64,000 nt of DNA from Lacrimispora amygdalina (GCF_003432035.1 NZ_QOHO01000052.1:20062-84061); one strand, 5' to 3'. Positions 23,505 through 32,143 are shown, counted from the stretch's first letter. Program-made: numbers and translations. Notes: generated from the sequence alone by a model not told the origin.

Positions 23505-26500
23505 TGCGAAAAAGGCTTTTCGCCCTTGCTAAAACGGCAAAATCCCCAAGGGATACCTCAATGCGTAAACGCTTTACAATACCCTCCGTGCTTCAATTGC
23601 TGATCACCATTGGCCTCATCGGATTCTTTCTGATCCAGGCGGGTATGAATAGCTCCCAATTGATTTTGAAGGAATTACAGCAGCAGATGATGCGGCAGGT
23701 CAACGACCAGCTCTCCGGGCATATGCATACGGCGATGCACTTAAATCAGATGCACGCCGATCTGATGCAATGTGGGCTTCTGGATCTGGAATCCACAGTC
23801 CAGCGTGAACGGTATTTTTCGAGTCACATCAAATCCTATCCGGATGTGGCAATGACCTTCATCGGTCAGCCGGATGGGTCATTTTATGGCGCGCGCCGTA
23901 CTATGGACGGTGAAATACAGGTTGTACGCAACGACAGCACAACACAGGGGGCTTCCCGGTATTATCGGATCACAAGCTCGGGGGAAGGCGTGGCGCTGGC
24001 TGATGAGTTCCCCAACTTTGACCCGCGCACGCGCCCCTGGTATACCCAGGCCGTGGAGACGGGAAAGCCTGTTTTCAGCAGTGTATACAGCCATTTTGTT
24101 TTCCGCGAGCCAACCATTTCGGCCAGTCATCCGGTTTATGATCAAAATGGTCGGTTGATTGGCGTTTTTGGCGTCGACTACCTTTTGTCCTGGCTTGGAG
24201 AGACTTTGGGCAGCTTACCCATCGGCGATTCCGGGCAGGTGTTTGTGACCGACAATATGGGCATGCTCATCGCCACCTCTTTTGACGGCCCCGCCTATCG
24301 AATGTCGGAGGGGGGTTCCCAGCTAATTCCGGCCAAGGACAGCGACAGCACGCTGATACAGGCCGCATTGGATTTGCGGGAAGAAGAATATGAAAAAAGC
24401 CTGCCGGGGTTCACTGTTGCCGGGGAGAAATATTTTGTCGGACGCTCAACTTTTCAAGAGCGTGGCGTTAACTGGAATATTTATGTCGTTTCGGCGGAAA
24501 ACGATTTTCTCGGCGGAGTGAAGCAGTCGGTGGTACATACCGTAATCATCTTGGCGGTTTCGCTGCTCATCTCTGTTTTTCTGATGTCCTGGATTGGCCG
24601 GCGGGTGACACGGCCCCTTGTTACATTAAGCAAAGCCGCCGATGAACTGGCCGGAGGAAATCTGACTCCTATCCCCGATAGCGGCCGAAGGGATGAGATC
24701 GGCGCGCTGACACGGGCTTTTAACGACATGGGATTGCGGTTGACCAATATGGTCACCCATTTGGAGGATGAGGTGGCAACGCGGACGCAGGAGCTGAAAG
24801 AACGCAACGAGGAATTGGGACAGCTCAATGAGTTGCGAGAAACTTTTTTTGACGCGGACACCAGCTATGTATTCCTCAAGGACGAGAATCTAAAATACGT
24901 ATTTGTCAACAAGGCCATGAAGGAATTTATGCAGCTCCCCTACGACGCCATCATCGGCCACGACGATTTTGCACTGGTGGAGAGGGAGTTTGCGGAAATA
25001 TGCACAGGGTCGGATCGTGACGCGCTTGAGCAGTGCAGGCTCATCATCAGCACGACCGCGTGGAACAACCGCTTTTTCAGAACCACAAAGTTTCCCGTGC
25101 GTATGCCGAACGGTGTCTTTGGTGTGGGCGCCTACATCAGCGACATCACGGAAGAATATAAAAATCAGCAAATCCGGGAACGGATGCTCAAAGGAAACGA
25201 ACTGCTGCTGGATGTACTTGGCCGCAGCTTTGGCAGCACACAGGAGCAGCTTGATTATGCGCTGCATGGGCTTTTAGAGCTGTCGCAAAGTCAGTACGGC
25301 TACATCTATTTTTATGATGAGAAAAAAGAGGAATTTACCCTGAATTCATGGACACAAGGCGTTATGGCGGAATGCGCAGTGCAGGGAGAGCCTAAGATAT
25401 ATCAGCTTGCGCATACAGGCATTTGGGGCGAAGTGGTCAGACAGCGCAAACCCATTATCGTCAATGATTTTAATACGCCGAATCCGCTGAAGAAAGGATA
25501 TCCCGAAGGGCATGTGGCGCTGAAAAGGTTCATGTCAGTTCCCGTTTTTATTGACGATCAGATCGTTGCGGTTGTTGGTTTCGGTAACAAGCAGACGGAT
25601 TACAACGATACGGATGTGTATGAAATGACCATGCTCATGAGCGGCGTATGGAACGCGGTGCAACGCCGGGAATCGTTGGAGACGCTTGCCTATGAGCGAG
25701 GTAAATACTTTCAGACGCTTCTATCCATTGGTGATGGCGTTATTGTGATTGACAGGAACAGAAATATTGAAATGCTCAACGAAGTGGCATGTGACCTGAC
25801 CGGCTGGCGGCCCGAGGAAGCCGCGGGCGTCGATTACAAGAAAGTCTTTGTTTTATCTTATGAGCAGGAAGGCTTTACCGTCGATGACCCAATTGAGAAG
25901 GTGTTCTTAACAGGTGAAACCCAGGAACTGGGGAACCATGCAATTCTGACCTCTAAAAACGGCATGCAATTCCATTTGGAGGACAGCGCCGCTCCAATTA
26001 TGGATAACAAAGGTACCCTTGCCGGTGTTGTGCTGGTTTTTAGGGATGTCACCGAGAAAAAGGAGCAGCGAAAGAAAATTGAATATATCAGCTTCCACGA
26101 CTCGCTGACAGGGCTGTACAACAGGCGGTTTTTTGAGGATGAACTGCGCCGTATTGACACAGAGCGCAATCTTCCGATTTCGATCCTGATGGGTGACGTC
26201 AACAGCTTAAAGCTGACAAACGATATCTTTGGGCACGCGTTCGGCGACATGCTGCTGGAACGGATTGCCGAGGTGATGCGGAGCGTTTGCCGCGCGGATG
26301 ATATCATTGCGCGCTGGGGCGGAGACGAATTCGTGCTGCTGCTGCCGAAAACAAGTCCTGAAGAAGCTGAGAGGATTGCTGAGCGGATCAAACAAGAGGT
26401 TTCCACCCAACAAATCCGTGCAGTGAAAGGCAGTATTTCCCTTGGGCACGATGCAAAAATTGATCCTTCCGACGACATCACGCAGGTGCTGAGCAGCGCA

Positions 26501-27112
26501 GAAGCCAAAATGTACACAATCAAAGCGCTGGAACGCGACGAAACGCTCAGTCAGGAGCTGGACACCTTGATCTCCACGCTTTTTGAAAAAAGCGAATACG
26601 AAAAAGAGCACGCCGCGCGGGTGAGCAGCCTGTGTCAAAGGCTTGGCAGGGCACTGCGTTTGCCCGAATCTGATATTCAAATGGTCACGGAGTCCGGGCG
26701 ATTGCATGATATTGGAAAGATCGTACTGGACCCCGCCCTGTTGAAAAAAGGTTATCAACTGAATCCGGAAGAATGGCATGAGATGAACCAACACCCGATC
26801 ATAGGCTACCGAATACTCAATTCCTTTCATGACACGCTGAAATTGGCGGAAGTGGTTCTCTCACATCACGAGAATTGGGATGGCTCCGGCTACCCCAAAG
26901 GGCTCAAAGAGGAAAGTATCCCGCTGCTGGTCCGTATCATATCGGTTGCGGAAAGCTATGATCGAATGGTGCATACACCTGACGGCCCCCGGATTAAAAG
27001 CTCCGCGGAAGCGATACAGGAGCTCCAGCGTTGTGCGGGAGCGCAATTTGATCCGGATATCGTTGCTGCGTTCGTAAATTGCGTTGGAGCTGATGGCAAC
27101 CCGAATTGTTAG
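23504..27112 (+). CDS. Cache-HAMP-PAS-GAF-PAS-GGDEF-HD-GYP membrane c-di-GMP enzyme
   Basis: 1202 residues. A membrane helix (~residues 25-45), an extracytoplasmic dCache sensor (contains DPRTRPWYTQAVETGKPVFS and GVFGVDYLL), a second helix near 340-360, HAMP, coiled coil, PAS (~445-540), GAF (~560-720, HTGIWGEVVRQRKPIIV), PAS (~735-860), then GGDEF (RWGGDEF near 939) and HD-GYP (HDIGK near 1067, HHENWDGSGYP). RADD five residues before GGDEF fits an RxxD feedback site. Both catalytic centres look intact, so the net activity cannot be told. The presence of both sensing and output domains suggests it converts an external small-molecule signal into a c-di-GMP change. Confidence 0.93.
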   Translation: MRKRLFALAKTAKSPRDTSMRKRFTIPSVLQLLITIGLIGFFLIQAGMNSSQLILKELQQQMMRQVNDQLSGHMHTAMHLNQMHADLMQCGLLDLESTVQRERYFSSHIKSYPDVAMTFIGQPDGSFYGARRTMDGEIQVVRNDSTTQGASRYYRITSSGEGVALADEFPNFDPRTRPWYTQAVETGKPVFSSVYSHFVFREPTISASHPVYDQNGRLIGVFGVDYLLSWLGETLGSLPIGDSGQVFVTDNMGMLIATSFDGPAYRMSEGGSQLIPAKDSDSTLIQAALDLREEEYEKSLPGFTVAGEKYFVGRSTFQERGVNWNIYVVSAENDFLGGVKQSVVHTVIILAVSLLISVFLMSWIGRRVTRPLVTLSKAADELAGGNLTPIPDSGRRDEIGALTRAFNDMGLRLTNMVTHLEDEVATRTQELKERNEELGQLNELRETFFDADTSYVFLKDENLKYVFVNKAMKEFMQLPYDAIIGHDDFALVEREFAEICTGSDRDALEQCRLIISTTAWNNRFFRTTKFPVRMPNGVFGVGAYISDITEEYKNQQIRERMLKGNELLLDVLGRSFGSTQEQLDYALHGLLELSQSQYGYIYFYDEKKEEFTLNSWTQGVMAECAVQGEPKIYQLAHTGIWGEVVRQRKPIIVNDFNTPNPLKKGYPEGHVALKRFMSVPVFIDDQIVAVVGFGNKQTDYNDTDVYEMTMLMSGVWNAVQRRESLETLAYERGKYFQTLLSIGDGVIVIDRNRNIEMLNEVACDLTGWRPEEAAGVDYKKVFVLSYEQEGFTVDDPIEKVFLTGETQELGNHAILTSKNGMQFHLEDSAAPIMDNKGTLAGVVLVFRDVTEKKEQRKKIEYISFHDSLTGLYNRRFFEDELRRIDTERNLPISILMGDVNSLKLTNDIFGHAFGDMLLERIAEVMRSVCRADDIIARWGGDEFVLLLPKTSPEEAERIAERIKQEVSTQQIRAVKGSISLGHDAKIDPSDDITQVLSSAEAKMYTIKALERDETLSQELDTLISTLFEKSEYEKEHAARVSSLCQRLGRALRLPESDIQMVTESGRLHDIGKIVLDPALLKKGYQLNPEEWHEMNQHPIIGYRILNSFHDTLKLAEVVLSHHENWDGSGYPKGLKEESIPLLVRIISVAESYDRMVHTPDGPRIKSSAEAIQELQRCAGAQFDPDIVAAFVNCVGADGNPNC

Positions 27113-27137
27113 AAGATATTGGAGGTGAAGTTTTCCG

Positions 27138-27209
27138 ATGGTACAATATATAACCCTTCCGAACATCCGCGACATATGGAAAGATCAGATGAATGGAGCG
27201 ATTGTATGA
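27138..27209 (+). CDS. Possible 23-residue leader peptide
   Basis: ATG at 27138 follows GGAGGTG by ten bases and codes MVQYITLPNIRDIWKDQMNG plus AIV. Its stop overlaps the start of the next gene as ATGA (27206-27209). The arrangement is what translational coupling looks like. No family is recognised, and the peptide itself may have no function. Confidence 0.3.
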   Translation: MVQYITLPNIRDIWKDQMNGAIV

Positions 27210-28060
27210 GTTCAGCAAATCAAAAATTGATTTTCAGGTTGCTCTGTGTTCCCTTAATGATGTTATTTATCTTTATTGTAAATATATTACGCATACCAAA
27301 CCCCATGATGATTCTGGTGATCCCCGTGGTCTACTATACCTATTCCGACGGCTATGTAAGCGGCATACTAAGCGGGACAACGGCAACCATCTACGCGTCG
27401 TATTTCTTTCTGGTTGAAACGCATGATCCGGCCGGTATGGTAAAAATGGCGACGATTGTTTTGAACGTCTTCACGGTGATATTGCTGATCGGAAAGCTGA
27501 AGGCGAGGGATAAAAAGAATATGGGCGAATTATTGCGCCTGAACGATTCACTGGTTCTGGCCGCCACAACGGATAAGCTGACGGGAGCCACGAATCGTCA
27601 AGCCTTTTTAGAAGCGGCGCAAGCTGTATTTGAAAACAATACTCGCCTTCAAAACCCTGTATCCGTACTTTTTATTGATGTGGATCATTTCAAGCAGGTA
27701 AACGATATTTACGGGCACGCATTCGGAGACAGCGTCTTAACCCGGATTTCAGAAATAATCGCTCGTTGTCTTCGAAACAGTGATTTAAGCTGCAGATACG
27801 GAGGGGATGAATTTATTGCTTTGCTGTTCCACACCGATTGCAGCATTACCCAAATTGCTGCGAATCGGATTATGAGCGAAGTGCAGCAGGCACAATTTGA
27901 TATGCATCCTGATTTCCGTTTATCCGTAAGTATCGGAATTTCTTCCGGCATTCCAACAACCACGCAGGATTTGGACGATTTGATTAATAGCGCAGACGAG
28001 AATATGTATCAAGCAAAACAGAAAGGACGCAACCAAATCGTTCAAAACCAAATAAACTAA
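27206..28060 (+). CDS. Membrane-bound diguanylate cyclase (GGDEF)
   Basis: 284 residues. The first ~115 residues hold several hydrophobic segments (FRLLCVPLMMLFIFIVNIL, ILVIPVVYYTYSDGYVSGIL, ATIVLNVFTVILLIGKL), a compact membrane sensor resembling DUF4118/MASE-like modules. A GGDEF domain follows (TDKLTGATNRQAF, FIDVDHFKQVND, RYGGDEF) with an RxxD site (RNSD) for product inhibition. Start at 27206 is chosen for GGAG eight bases upstream; the frame remains open to 27,119. It makes c-di-GMP at the membrane, and the complete c-di-GMP riboswitch begins about 190 bases downstream. Confidence 0.9.
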   Translation: MSSANQKLIFRLLCVPLMMLFIFIVNILRIPNPMMILVIPVVYYTYSDGYVSGILSGTTATIYASYFFLVETHDPAGMVKMATIVLNVFTVILLIGKLKARDKKNMGELLRLNDSLVLAATTDKLTGATNRQAFLEAAQAVFENNTRLQNPVSVLFIDVDHFKQVNDIYGHAFGDSVLTRISEIIARCLRNSDLSCRYGGDEFIALLFHTDCSITQIAANRIMSEVQQAQFDMHPDFRLSVSIGISSGIPTTTQDLDDLINSADENMYQAKQKGRNQIVQNQIN

Positions 28061-28246
28061 CCGTAAACACTGGTGTTTAGCAAAATGAGATTACATGCTA
28101 TGGATTATTGCCGGGGAAGTTGCAAGATTACTGCAATTTCGAGAGATTATGGATAAAATTCCTCCGAAAGCGATATTGAAACTGCGGCTATTTGGACGAT
28201 GCAATCCAAGTACCAGAGAAACAAGCAGAAACAACAAATCAATAAA

Positions 28247-28325
28247 GCTATGGGCAAACCTGTCTAAAGGCAGGGACGCAAAGCCGAGGGTCTAAGGCAC
28301 TTAATGTGCTATGATAGTCTGGCTG
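28247..28325 (+). ncRNA. c-di-GMP-I (GEMM) riboswitch
   Basis: All landmarks of the class are visible: P1 GCTAT pairing with ATAGT, the conserved GGGCAAACC, a P2 hairpin CCTGTC-TAAA-GGCAGG, the joining GACGCAAAGCC, GGGTCTAAGG, a P3 hairpin GCAC/GTGC and GCTATGATAG. The class binds cyclic di-GMP and controls transcription or translation downstream. A terminator-like hairpin begins about 12 bases beyond. The next gene is the sigma-like protein at 28,728, so the switch would gate the integration module or a short leader peptide. Confidence 0.85.
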
Positions 28326-28336
28326 CTAAAAGTCAA

Positions 28337-28383
28337 GCGAAGCCCGCCCTCTTACTTTGGAAGGTAGGCTTTTGCGGCTTTTA
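28337..28383 (+). terminator. Terminator-like expression platform of the riboswitch
   Basis: GCGAAGCC (28337-28344) pairs with GGCTTTTGC (28367-28375), followed by GGCTTTT. GCTGCTAAAAG just upstream can also pair with CTTTTGCGGC, so two alternative folds exist, as expected for a switchable terminator. The pairing is imperfect. Confidence 0.45.
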
Positions 28384-28681
28384 ACGGATGTTTTGGACTT
28401 CGTGATACCGGCTTTCGCTATGGCTATGGCGAGAGAGGTATCCATATGAAGATATTCAGGTGTTATCCCTTTTCGGGGTGTAAATAGAGACAGAACAACC
28501 TATAAATACTCCAGTTCAAACCTACAATTTAATCATGTAAACCTAAAAAAGTTAGCATTTTGCCAAGGGCGAAGTGCTGACTTATTTTTTTCGACAAATT
28601 TCCTTTTTGTTTTACAAATAATCCCATTCTATCGGTTTTGGTGTAACCTTTCTGGCAAACCATGTTGCCGTTCCCCACCCT
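28384..28681 (+). other. Intergenic stretch with a 13-residue ORF
   Basis: The only candidate coding unit is ATG at 28446 behind GAGAGAGG (spacing 7), coding MKIFRCYPFSGCK up to 28,487. It is the first ORF after the riboswitch terminator and could be a leader peptide. The rest is AT-rich, and I see no longer gene. Confidence 0.3.
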
Positions 28682-28716
28682 CCGATCTGTTTTCGCATTT
28701 TCGCAAAACAGATCGG
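28682..28716 (+). promoter_or_regulatory. 12-bp hairpin overlapping the sigma-like gene's ribosome-binding site
   Basis: CCGATCTGTTTT (28682-28693) and AAAACAGATCGG (28705-28716) are exact complements around an 11-base loop. The last two G of the right arm are also the first two of the GGAGGA Shine-Dalgarno (28715-28720) of the gene starting at 28,728. When folded, the hairpin abuts or partly blocks ribosome binding. It could also be a protein-binding palindrome. Confidence 0.55.
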
Positions 28717-28727
28717 AGGAAAGGAAC

Positions 28728-29219
28728 ATGAAAAATTATAAAGACAGTGATTATGCCCTGAATAAATTCAGCGAAGGCATTGTTTACCGTTTCGCAGACC
28801 GCATTATAGAAATCACACTGGAGGACTACCTTGCGGAGAACCCCGGCAGGACGGCACAGGACTTTTTGGAGCTGAAAGCCTTGTCGGATGAAATCTACCA
28901 TGAGCAAGTCACACATGAAAATCGGACAAGCCGTTTGGATGTGAGCATCAATGGGCTGGAGGAAACAGAGCAGCTTTCCGTGCCAGCCCTTGACTTGGAC
29001 TTGATACATAAAAGCGATACCAGAAAAGCCAAGGAAGCCGCAAGGCGGTTGCTGGACAGTGGGAAATTGACAGAAATCCAGCGACGTAGGTTTATCCTGC
29101 ACTTCTTCCAAGGTTTGTCTACCCGGCAAATTGCAAGGCTGGAGTCTGTTAAGCAACATTCAGTCTGGATGAGCTTGCAGTGGTCGGCAAAAAAGTTAAA
29201 AAAATTTTTTGATGAATGA
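28728..29219 (+). CDS. Sigma-70 region-4-like regulatory protein
   Basis: 163 residues. The N-terminal half (NKFSEGIVYRFADRIIEITLEDYL) is typical of small proteins of Firmicute conjugative elements annotated as RNA polymerase sigma-70-like. The C-terminal half, LTEIQRRRFILHFFQGLSTRQIARLESVKQHSVWMSLQWSAKKLKK, is a sigma region-4 HTH. No region 2 is visible, so it is probably not a complete sigma factor but an activator or accessory regulator. The ATG at 28728 has GGAGGAAAGG upstream. It starts the integration/maintenance module, and its own leader contains the hairpin at 28682. Confidence 0.75.
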   Translation: MKNYKDSDYALNKFSEGIVYRFADRIIEITLEDYLAENPGRTAQDFLELKALSDEIYHEQVTHENRTSRLDVSINGLEETEQLSVPALDLDLIHKSDTRKAKEAARRLLDSGKLTEIQRRRFILHFFQGLSTRQIARLESVKQHSVWMSLQWSAKKLKKFFDE

Positions 29220-29249
29220 TGTGTCACCCCCCCTGTTTTTTTGACATTG

Positions 29250-29687
29250 GGTGAAAGGATTCCAATTTCCTTTCGCCTGAACATTGAAAACAGAATACGG
29301 GTGTGATGGGTACATCACCGGCAGGGGGAGCGACACGCTGGGACACGCCAAGACGGGGGCAATGCCCTCCGAGCGATTATGTCTGCGGCAGTTACGCCCC
29401 GTGGTGGGACGGATTGCGACGATCCCTGCCGGTTATCATGGTACTTCTGCTTTGAACGCCTCACCGCATTGAGCAGCCCGGTAGACGGCCGGGAAAACGC
29501 ATCACCCTCGTTTGAGATAGAATGAGGGGCGGCTTTTATGGAGTCCGGCAACACCAGCCGGATCGCTTGTCACACCTTTGCTTTTCTATAAAAATCTATC
29601 GTGTTCTATTGGAGCGATAGAAACCATGCGGCGGAACAGGTCTTTTCAGTCAGCAGACTTTCAAAACGGTTCCTGATTCCGCCGCAT
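29250..29687 (+). ncRNA. Highly structured non-coding leader before the DinG-like gene
   Basis: Nothing convincing is coded between 29,220 and 29,729, but several stems are obvious. They are GGTGAAAGGA/TCCTTTCGCC (29250-29259/29268-29277), GTGATG/CATCAC (29303-29318), a long-range ACCGGCAGGG/CCCTGCCGGT (29317-29326/29424-29433), CCCGG/CCGGG (29477-29493), CCCTCGTT/AATGAGGG followed by CGGCTTTT, TCCGGC/GCCGGA, CTATCG/CGATAG, and ATGCGGCGGAA-CAGG with CCTG-A-TTCCGCCGCAT (29626-29640/29672-29687). The middle part could be a compact folded RNA and the later stems an attenuator. I do not recognise an Rfam family. Confidence 0.5.
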
Positions 29688-29729
29688 TCTTGTGTCGCTC
29701 CTTTAGGCAAGCAAAGGAGGCAAAATATT

Positions 29730-31991
29730 ATGGAACAACCTATCTATATGGCAGATATTCAAAATATGATTTATGAAGCAGGCTTGATCCGGCAAGAGGA
29801 ACGCATTGTGCTGACCGCCGAAAACTGCGTACTTTTGGAATACTACACCGGAAAAACATACAGCTACCGCATGGTGGAGCTTTCGACCTTAAAGGCAAAG
29901 CGGCTTTTTTCCAAAGCGGCGCCGCTGAATGAAAGCGGCTATCAAAAAGCGATGGACAAAATGCTTTCACAGGCAGTATCGGAACCGGAAAGCACCTTTT
30001 CCATCAAGCCTGTCGTGAGAGCAAGAAATCTGCTGGAACACATTTTTTCAAACATTCTGCCGGAACATGGCATGGACTTGAGAGAAAATCAGGCGGCTCT
30101 TGCGCTGGAAATGCTGGAGTCCTTGCAGGGAAACCGGCTGGCGCTCTGTGAGGCCGAGGTGGGTACGGGAAAAACCCATGCCTACATCCTGGCCGTAACG
30201 GTCCATAACCTGTTCAGCAACAATAAGCTGCCGACCATTATCTCTACTTCCACCATTGCGCTGCAAAAGGCATTGACGGAGGAATACATCCCTCAGATTT
30301 CCGATATTCTGATGGAACACCGTATCATTGACAAGCCCCTGTCTTTTGTGGTTCGCAAGGGGAAATCCCATTATGCCTGCGACAGCCGGGTAAAGGGGTA
30401 TCGTTCCTCTATCGCACACAATGACCGCCATGAGGACGAGGAACTGCTTTCTGTCCTGACCGGACTTTTCACCGGAGCCTGCCCCCTTGATTTGGATAAG
30501 CTACCTTTAACGGACTATGTGAAATCCTGCATCAATGTGGAGCACTGCCATCTGAACTGCCCGCTGTCCTCGGTCTGCCGATACCGTGACTTTATCCGAA
30601 AGGCACAGTCCCTTGGATATGATTTTCAGATTGCCAACCACAACCTTGTGCTGGCGGATGTCCTTGGCAGGAAGAATGGGAGAAGATCCTTGTTCCCTCC
30701 CCGTGGCGTGGTGATTTTTGACGAGGCTCACAAGCTCCTTGACGCCGCAAGGCAGATGTACGGTATGACAATGGAAAACGTGGAGATGGAACGGCTGGTG
30801 GCAAGCATTTACCATGCCATAGGTTCAGGCAATCCCGATAAGGCCGAGATCGTCAGACTGTGTGAAACCATGCAGGAACAAAATGCCCTGCTCTTTGAAG
30901 CCCTGCGGTATGCCGCAGGCACAAGCTATGATAAAAACTGCTATGCCGTACAGATTGACTTAAACTGCATACGGGCTTTGAAAACGCTGATGGCTGTGCT
31001 GCGCAGGCTGTCGGTGCTTTTTTATACGACCGCCCGTGAGAAAAGGGATCGGTATGACCGATTGGTGAATCGCATGGAGCAGCAGGAAACCAAGCTATCC
31101 ATCCTGTTTCATCATGCCAATTCTATTCTTTGGCTGGAAATGACCGGGGCAACGGCCTGCCGGGTCTGCGCCCTGCCAAAGCAGCTTGATTTTCTATTGT
31201 CGGAGGATATTTGGCAGGAAGAAATTCCGTATATCCTTACCTCCGGTACACTCTCTGTGGGGGGCGACTTTTCGCATTTTAAGCGAAATAACGGAATTAT
31301 ACTGGCAGAGAAACGCCGTATCTTTGAAACCAGCAAGGCTTCTCCCTTTGATTATCCGAACCATGCCCTGTTGTATCTTCCGCAGGATATGCCATTGCCT
31401 TCAGACAAAGACAGCGGTTATTTTCAGGCGGTGGTCAGTCGGCTGGTGGAACTGATTGAAGTGACCCATGGGCATACCCTCATTCTGTTTACGTCCTACC
31501 GCATGATGGAGCAGGCGTATGACGAGCTGTGCGGACGAATTACTTCATTTCCCATGTTCCGCATGGGCAAAGGCCGTCTGGACGCCCTCGACGCTTTCCG
31601 TAAAAGCGGAAACGGCATCCTCTGTGCCAGCGATAGCGCGGGAGAGGGCATTGATCTTGCCGGGGATATTTTATCATCCCTCATTGTGGTAAGGCTCCCG
31701 TTTCCGGCTCCCGATCCGGTGCTGGAATATGAAAAGACCCTGTATCCTGACTTCTACGGCTATCTGAACGAGGTCATCGTGCCGGGTATGCTCATCAAGC
31801 TGCGCCAGTGGTTTGGCCGGGGCATTCGCAGAGAAACGGATACCTGTGTTTTTTCTATCCTCGACAGTCGGGCAAGCAGACGCTACCGGAACGATATACT
31901 GGCGGCATTGCCTGATATGCCGGTTACGCACCAGCTTTCTGATGTGAACCGCTTTATTGCGGCCAAGAAGTCGGGCGCCTACTTTGAATGA
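29730..31991 (+). CDS. DinG-like ATP-dependent helicase
   Basis: 753 residues. XPD/DinG-type SF2 helicase motifs: Walker A EAEVGTGKTHAY, DEAH as FDEAHKLLDAA, the C-terminal SFTSY-like LILFTSYRMMEQAY, SDSAGEGIDLAG, and QWFGRGIRRETD. Cysteines near YACDSR, INVEHCHLNCPLSSVC could form the Fe-S-type cluster typical of the group. The start at 29730 has AAAGGAGG upstream. Proteins of this type occur next to serine-recombinase arrays in clostridial conjugative elements. They may help replication or processing of the excised element; the exact role is unknown. The gene's leader is the structured region described separately. Confidence 0.85.
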   Translation: MEQPIYMADIQNMIYEAGLIRQEERIVLTAENCVLLEYYTGKTYSYRMVELSTLKAKRLFSKAAPLNESGYQKAMDKMLSQAVSEPESTFSIKPVVRARNLLEHIFSNILPEHGMDLRENQAALALEMLESLQGNRLALCEAEVGTGKTHAYILAVTVHNLFSNNKLPTIISTSTIALQKALTEEYIPQISDILMEHRIIDKPLSFVVRKGKSHYACDSRVKGYRSSIAHNDRHEDEELLSVLTGLFTGACPLDLDKLPLTDYVKSCINVEHCHLNCPLSSVCRYRDFIRKAQSLGYDFQIANHNLVLADVLGRKNGRRSLFPPRGVVIFDEAHKLLDAARQMYGMTMENVEMERLVASIYHAIGSGNPDKAEIVRLCETMQEQNALLFEALRYAAGTSYDKNCYAVQIDLNCIRALKTLMAVLRRLSVLFYTTAREKRDRYDRLVNRMEQQETKLSILFHHANSILWLEMTGATACRVCALPKQLDFLLSEDIWQEEIPYILTSGTLSVGGDFSHFKRNNGIILAEKRRIFETSKASPFDYPNHALLYLPQDMPLPSDKDSGYFQAVVSRLVELIEVTHGHTLILFTSYRMMEQAYDELCGRITSFPMFRMGKGRLDALDAFRKSGNGILCASDSAGEGIDLAGDILSSLIVVRLPFPAPDPVLEYEKTLYPDFYGYLNEVIVPGMLIKLRQWFGRGIRRETDTCVFSILDSRASRRYRNDILAALPDMPVTHQLSDVNRFIAAKKSGAYFE

Positions 31992-32143
31992 GTGGGTGCC
32001 CGTCTTTTCTCCAAGAAAAAGGACGGAGCCTATTCATTGCTTTTTTCCCTCGGCTGTCACCTGACAAGCTGGCCCGGAATACACTGTATCAGGGCGGTAA
32101 GGCAGGGAGCCTTATCGCCCTGCGCCCCGAAAGGAGTGATTGG

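Noticed and set aside
28095..28295. 66-residue forward ORF over the riboswitch
   Set aside because: It runs through the conserved riboswitch core and has no ribosome-binding site or recognisable sequence.
29284..29472. 62-residue forward ORF in the structured leader
   Set aside because: It starts at a TTG without a ribosome-binding site and lies across the long-range RNA stem; better explained as non-coding.
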